From contig DXIO01000056.1 in NCBI GenBank assembly GCA_019112875.1, positions 1 to 33,705 on the forward strand: 33,705 bases of DNA, in the 5' to 3' direction. The translations under genes and the position numbers were made by a program. Source of the stretch: Candidatus Aquabacterium excrementipullorum. GTDB taxonomy: Bacteria; Pseudomonadota; Gammaproteobacteria; Burkholderiales; Burkholderiaceae_C. Under the pieces are notes generated by a model. That model saw only the letters and a list, made by a program, of their open reading frames with translations, made no database searches and was not told the DNA's origin. The first letter of the stretch is position 1. Each line of letters starts with the position of its first letter. This document shows positions 32,446-33,705 of the stretch, in pieces.

Positions 32446-33705
32446 ATGCAAACGTCCACGCCCAGCGCCACGTCCACACCCTCATCCGTTCTGATCGGCA
32501 GCACCGCCGACACCGGGGCCGCCCCCCGACAGTCGGCCTACTCTGCCTACCAGATCATCCGACGCAATGGCGCGGTCGTGTCCTTCGAGCCCAACAAGAT
32601 CGCCGTCGCGCTGATGAAGGCCTTCCTGGCCGTGCACGGCACGCAGGGCGCCGCCTCCGCCTCCGTGCGCGAAACGGTGGACCAGCTGACCGAAGCCGTG
32701 GTGCGCGGCCTGATGCGCTCGCGCCCCGCTGGCGGCACTTTCCACATTGAAGACGTGCAGGACCAGGTCGAACTGGGCCTGATGCGCGGCGGTCACCACG
32801 AGATCGCCCGCGCCTACGTGCTGTACCGTGAGCGCCGCTCGCAAGAGCGCGCCAAGCACATCGAAGCCCAGCAAGAGCAGGCCCTGCCCACGCTGACCGT
32901 GATCGACCGCGGCCAGCGCGTGCCCCTGGACCTGGCAGGCCTGAAAGCCCTGATCGACTCCTCGTGCGAAGGCCTGGGCGAAGACGTCAAGGCCGCGCCG
33001 ATCCTGGCCGAAACGCAGCGCAACCTGTACGACGGCGTCTCGATCGACGAGGTCTACAAGGCCGCCATCCTGGCTTCGCGCACCCGCATCGAGCACGACC
33101 CGGCCTACACCCGCGCCACAGCCCGCCTGCTGATGCACACCATCCGCCGCGAGATCCTCGGCGAAGAAGTGACGCACGCCGCCATGGCCACGCGCTACGC
33201 CGATTACTTCCCCACCTTCATCAAGCGCGGCATCGAAGCCGAACTGCTCGACGAAAAGCTGGGCCAGTATGATCTGGCGCGCCTGGGCGCCGCGCTCAAG
33301 CACGAGCGCGACCTGAACTTCGACTACCTCGGCCTGCAGACCCTGTACGACCGCTACTTCCTGCACGTCGACGGCGAGCGCATCGAACTGCCCCAAGCCT
33401 TCTTCATGCGCGTGGCCATGGGCCTGGCCCTCAACGAAATCGACCGCGAAACCCGCGCCATCGAGTTCTACGAAGTGCTGTCGTCCTTCGACTTCATGTC
33501 GTCGACCCCCACGCTGTTCAACTCGGGCACGCGCCGCTCGCAGCTGTCCAGCTGCTACCTGACCACCGTCCCTGACGACCTCGACGGCATCTACGAAGCC
33601 ATCAAGGAAAATGCCCTGCTGAGCAAGTTCGCCGGCGGCCTGGGCAACGACTGGACGCCCGTGCGCGCCCTCGGCTCCCACATCAAGGGCACCAACGGCA
33701 AGTCG
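32446..33705 (+). CDS. nrdA: Ribonucleoside-diphosphate reductase alpha subunit, class Ia (partial at 3' end)
   Basis: NrdA is the catalytic and regulatory subunit that reduces ribonucleoside diphosphates to deoxyribonucleotides. The first 420 codons are present and the frame is open to the window end. After a Ser/Thr-rich start of about 30 residues there is an ATP-cone domain (about 33-125, with NGAVVSFEPNKIAVAL), the allosteric site for ATP/dATP activity control. The RNR N-terminal domain follows, then the start of the barrel, with the redox-active cysteine in LSSC (Cys370; E. coli Cys225) and PTLFNSGTRR before it. GAAGGGA lies about seven bases before the ATG. Expression is expected to be repressed by NrdR through the two boxes upstream. 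nrdB is not in view. Confidence 0.95.
   Translation, partial: MQTSTPSATSTPSSVLIGSTADTGAAPRQSAYSAYQIIRRNGAVVSFEPNKIAVALMKAFLAVHGTQGAASASVRETVDQLTEAVVRGLMRSRPAGGTFHIEDVQDQVELGLMRGGHHEIARAYVLYRERRSQERAKHIEAQQEQALPTLTVIDRGQRVPLDLAGLKALIDSSCEGLGEDVKAAPILAETQRNLYDGVSIDEVYKAAILASRTRIEHDPAYTRATARLLMHTIRREILGEEVTHAAMATRYADYFPTFIKRGIEAELLDEKLGQYDLARLGAALKHERDLNFDYLGLQTLYDRYFLHVDGERIELPQAFFMRVAMGLALNEIDRETRAIEFYEVLSSFDFMSSTPTLFNSGTRRSQLSSCYLTTVPDDLDGIYEAIKENALLSKFAGGLGNDWTPVRALGSHIKGTNGKS

Overview
The window is a G+C-rich chromosomal segment (roughly two-thirds G+C by eye), packed with housekeeping genes and free of recognisable insertion sequences, phage genes or CRISPR arrays. Gene order and protein similarity point to a betaproteobacterium of the order Burkholderiales, probably the Comamonadaceae / Sphaerotilus-Leptothrix / Aquabacterium neighbourhood. 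The supporting blocks are thyA-folA, TPR protein-lolB-ispE-tRNA-Gln-prs-rplY-pth, ferredoxin-coaD-rsmD opposite ftsY, and ffh opposite a CcsA-like gene-PP0621-pilS-pilR-ampD-nrdA. The placement is from memory of gene families, not from a search.

Layout. 1-3409 (+): the end of an ABC exporter, an OmpA-family lipoprotein, thyA, folA and a thioesterase-like gene. 3437-6237: a LysR regulator facing away from a short-chain dehydrogenase and an exported alpha/beta hydrolase. 6373-7759 (+): exonuclease III, then a tryptophan-type attenuator with a Trp-Trp leader peptide ahead of a small chorismate-mutase-family gene. 7790-10838: a LysR regulator divergent from an MFS exporter and dkgB. 10848-14981 (-): mutM, a dynamin-like GTPase and mutY all in one direction, with the GTPase and mutY overlapping by 4 bases. 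15134-21252 (+): TPR lipoprotein-route genes, ispE, tRNA-Gln, prs, rplY and pth. 21306-23432: a small secreted protein, then ferredoxin, coaD and rsmD on the minus strand. 23518-26883: the SRP receptor ftsY and, convergent to it, a membrane-anchored DUF2726 protein and ffh. 26950-32224 (+): CcsA-like protein, PP0621-like protein, pilS-pilR-ampD joined by 4-base overlaps. 32446-end (+): the first 420 codons of nrdA, behind a pair of NrdR boxes.

How genes work together. ThyA makes dihydrofolate that FolA recycles. MutM and MutY are two arms of 8-oxoguanine repair. LolB and the TPR protein serve the outer membrane. FtsY and Ffh are the two SRP GTPases. PilS and PilR form the sigma-54 type IV pilus two-component system.

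The observation I rate most highly is the attenuator at about 7226-7367. Four short segments can form the classical 1:2, 2:3 and 3:4 pairings, the leader has tandem Trp codons just before segment 1, and the controlled gene is not a trp biosynthesis gene but a PchB/AroQ-like chorismate-mutase-family protein. That wiring looks backwards for a simple chorismate mutase and deserves testing. Other regulatory structures worth attention are a terminator between tRNA-Gln and prs, a 9-bp inverted repeat that supplies back-to-back -10 elements for rsmD and ftsY, LysR-type operators in both divergent regions, and several genes whose -10 element lies so close to the start codon that the mRNA may be leaderless.
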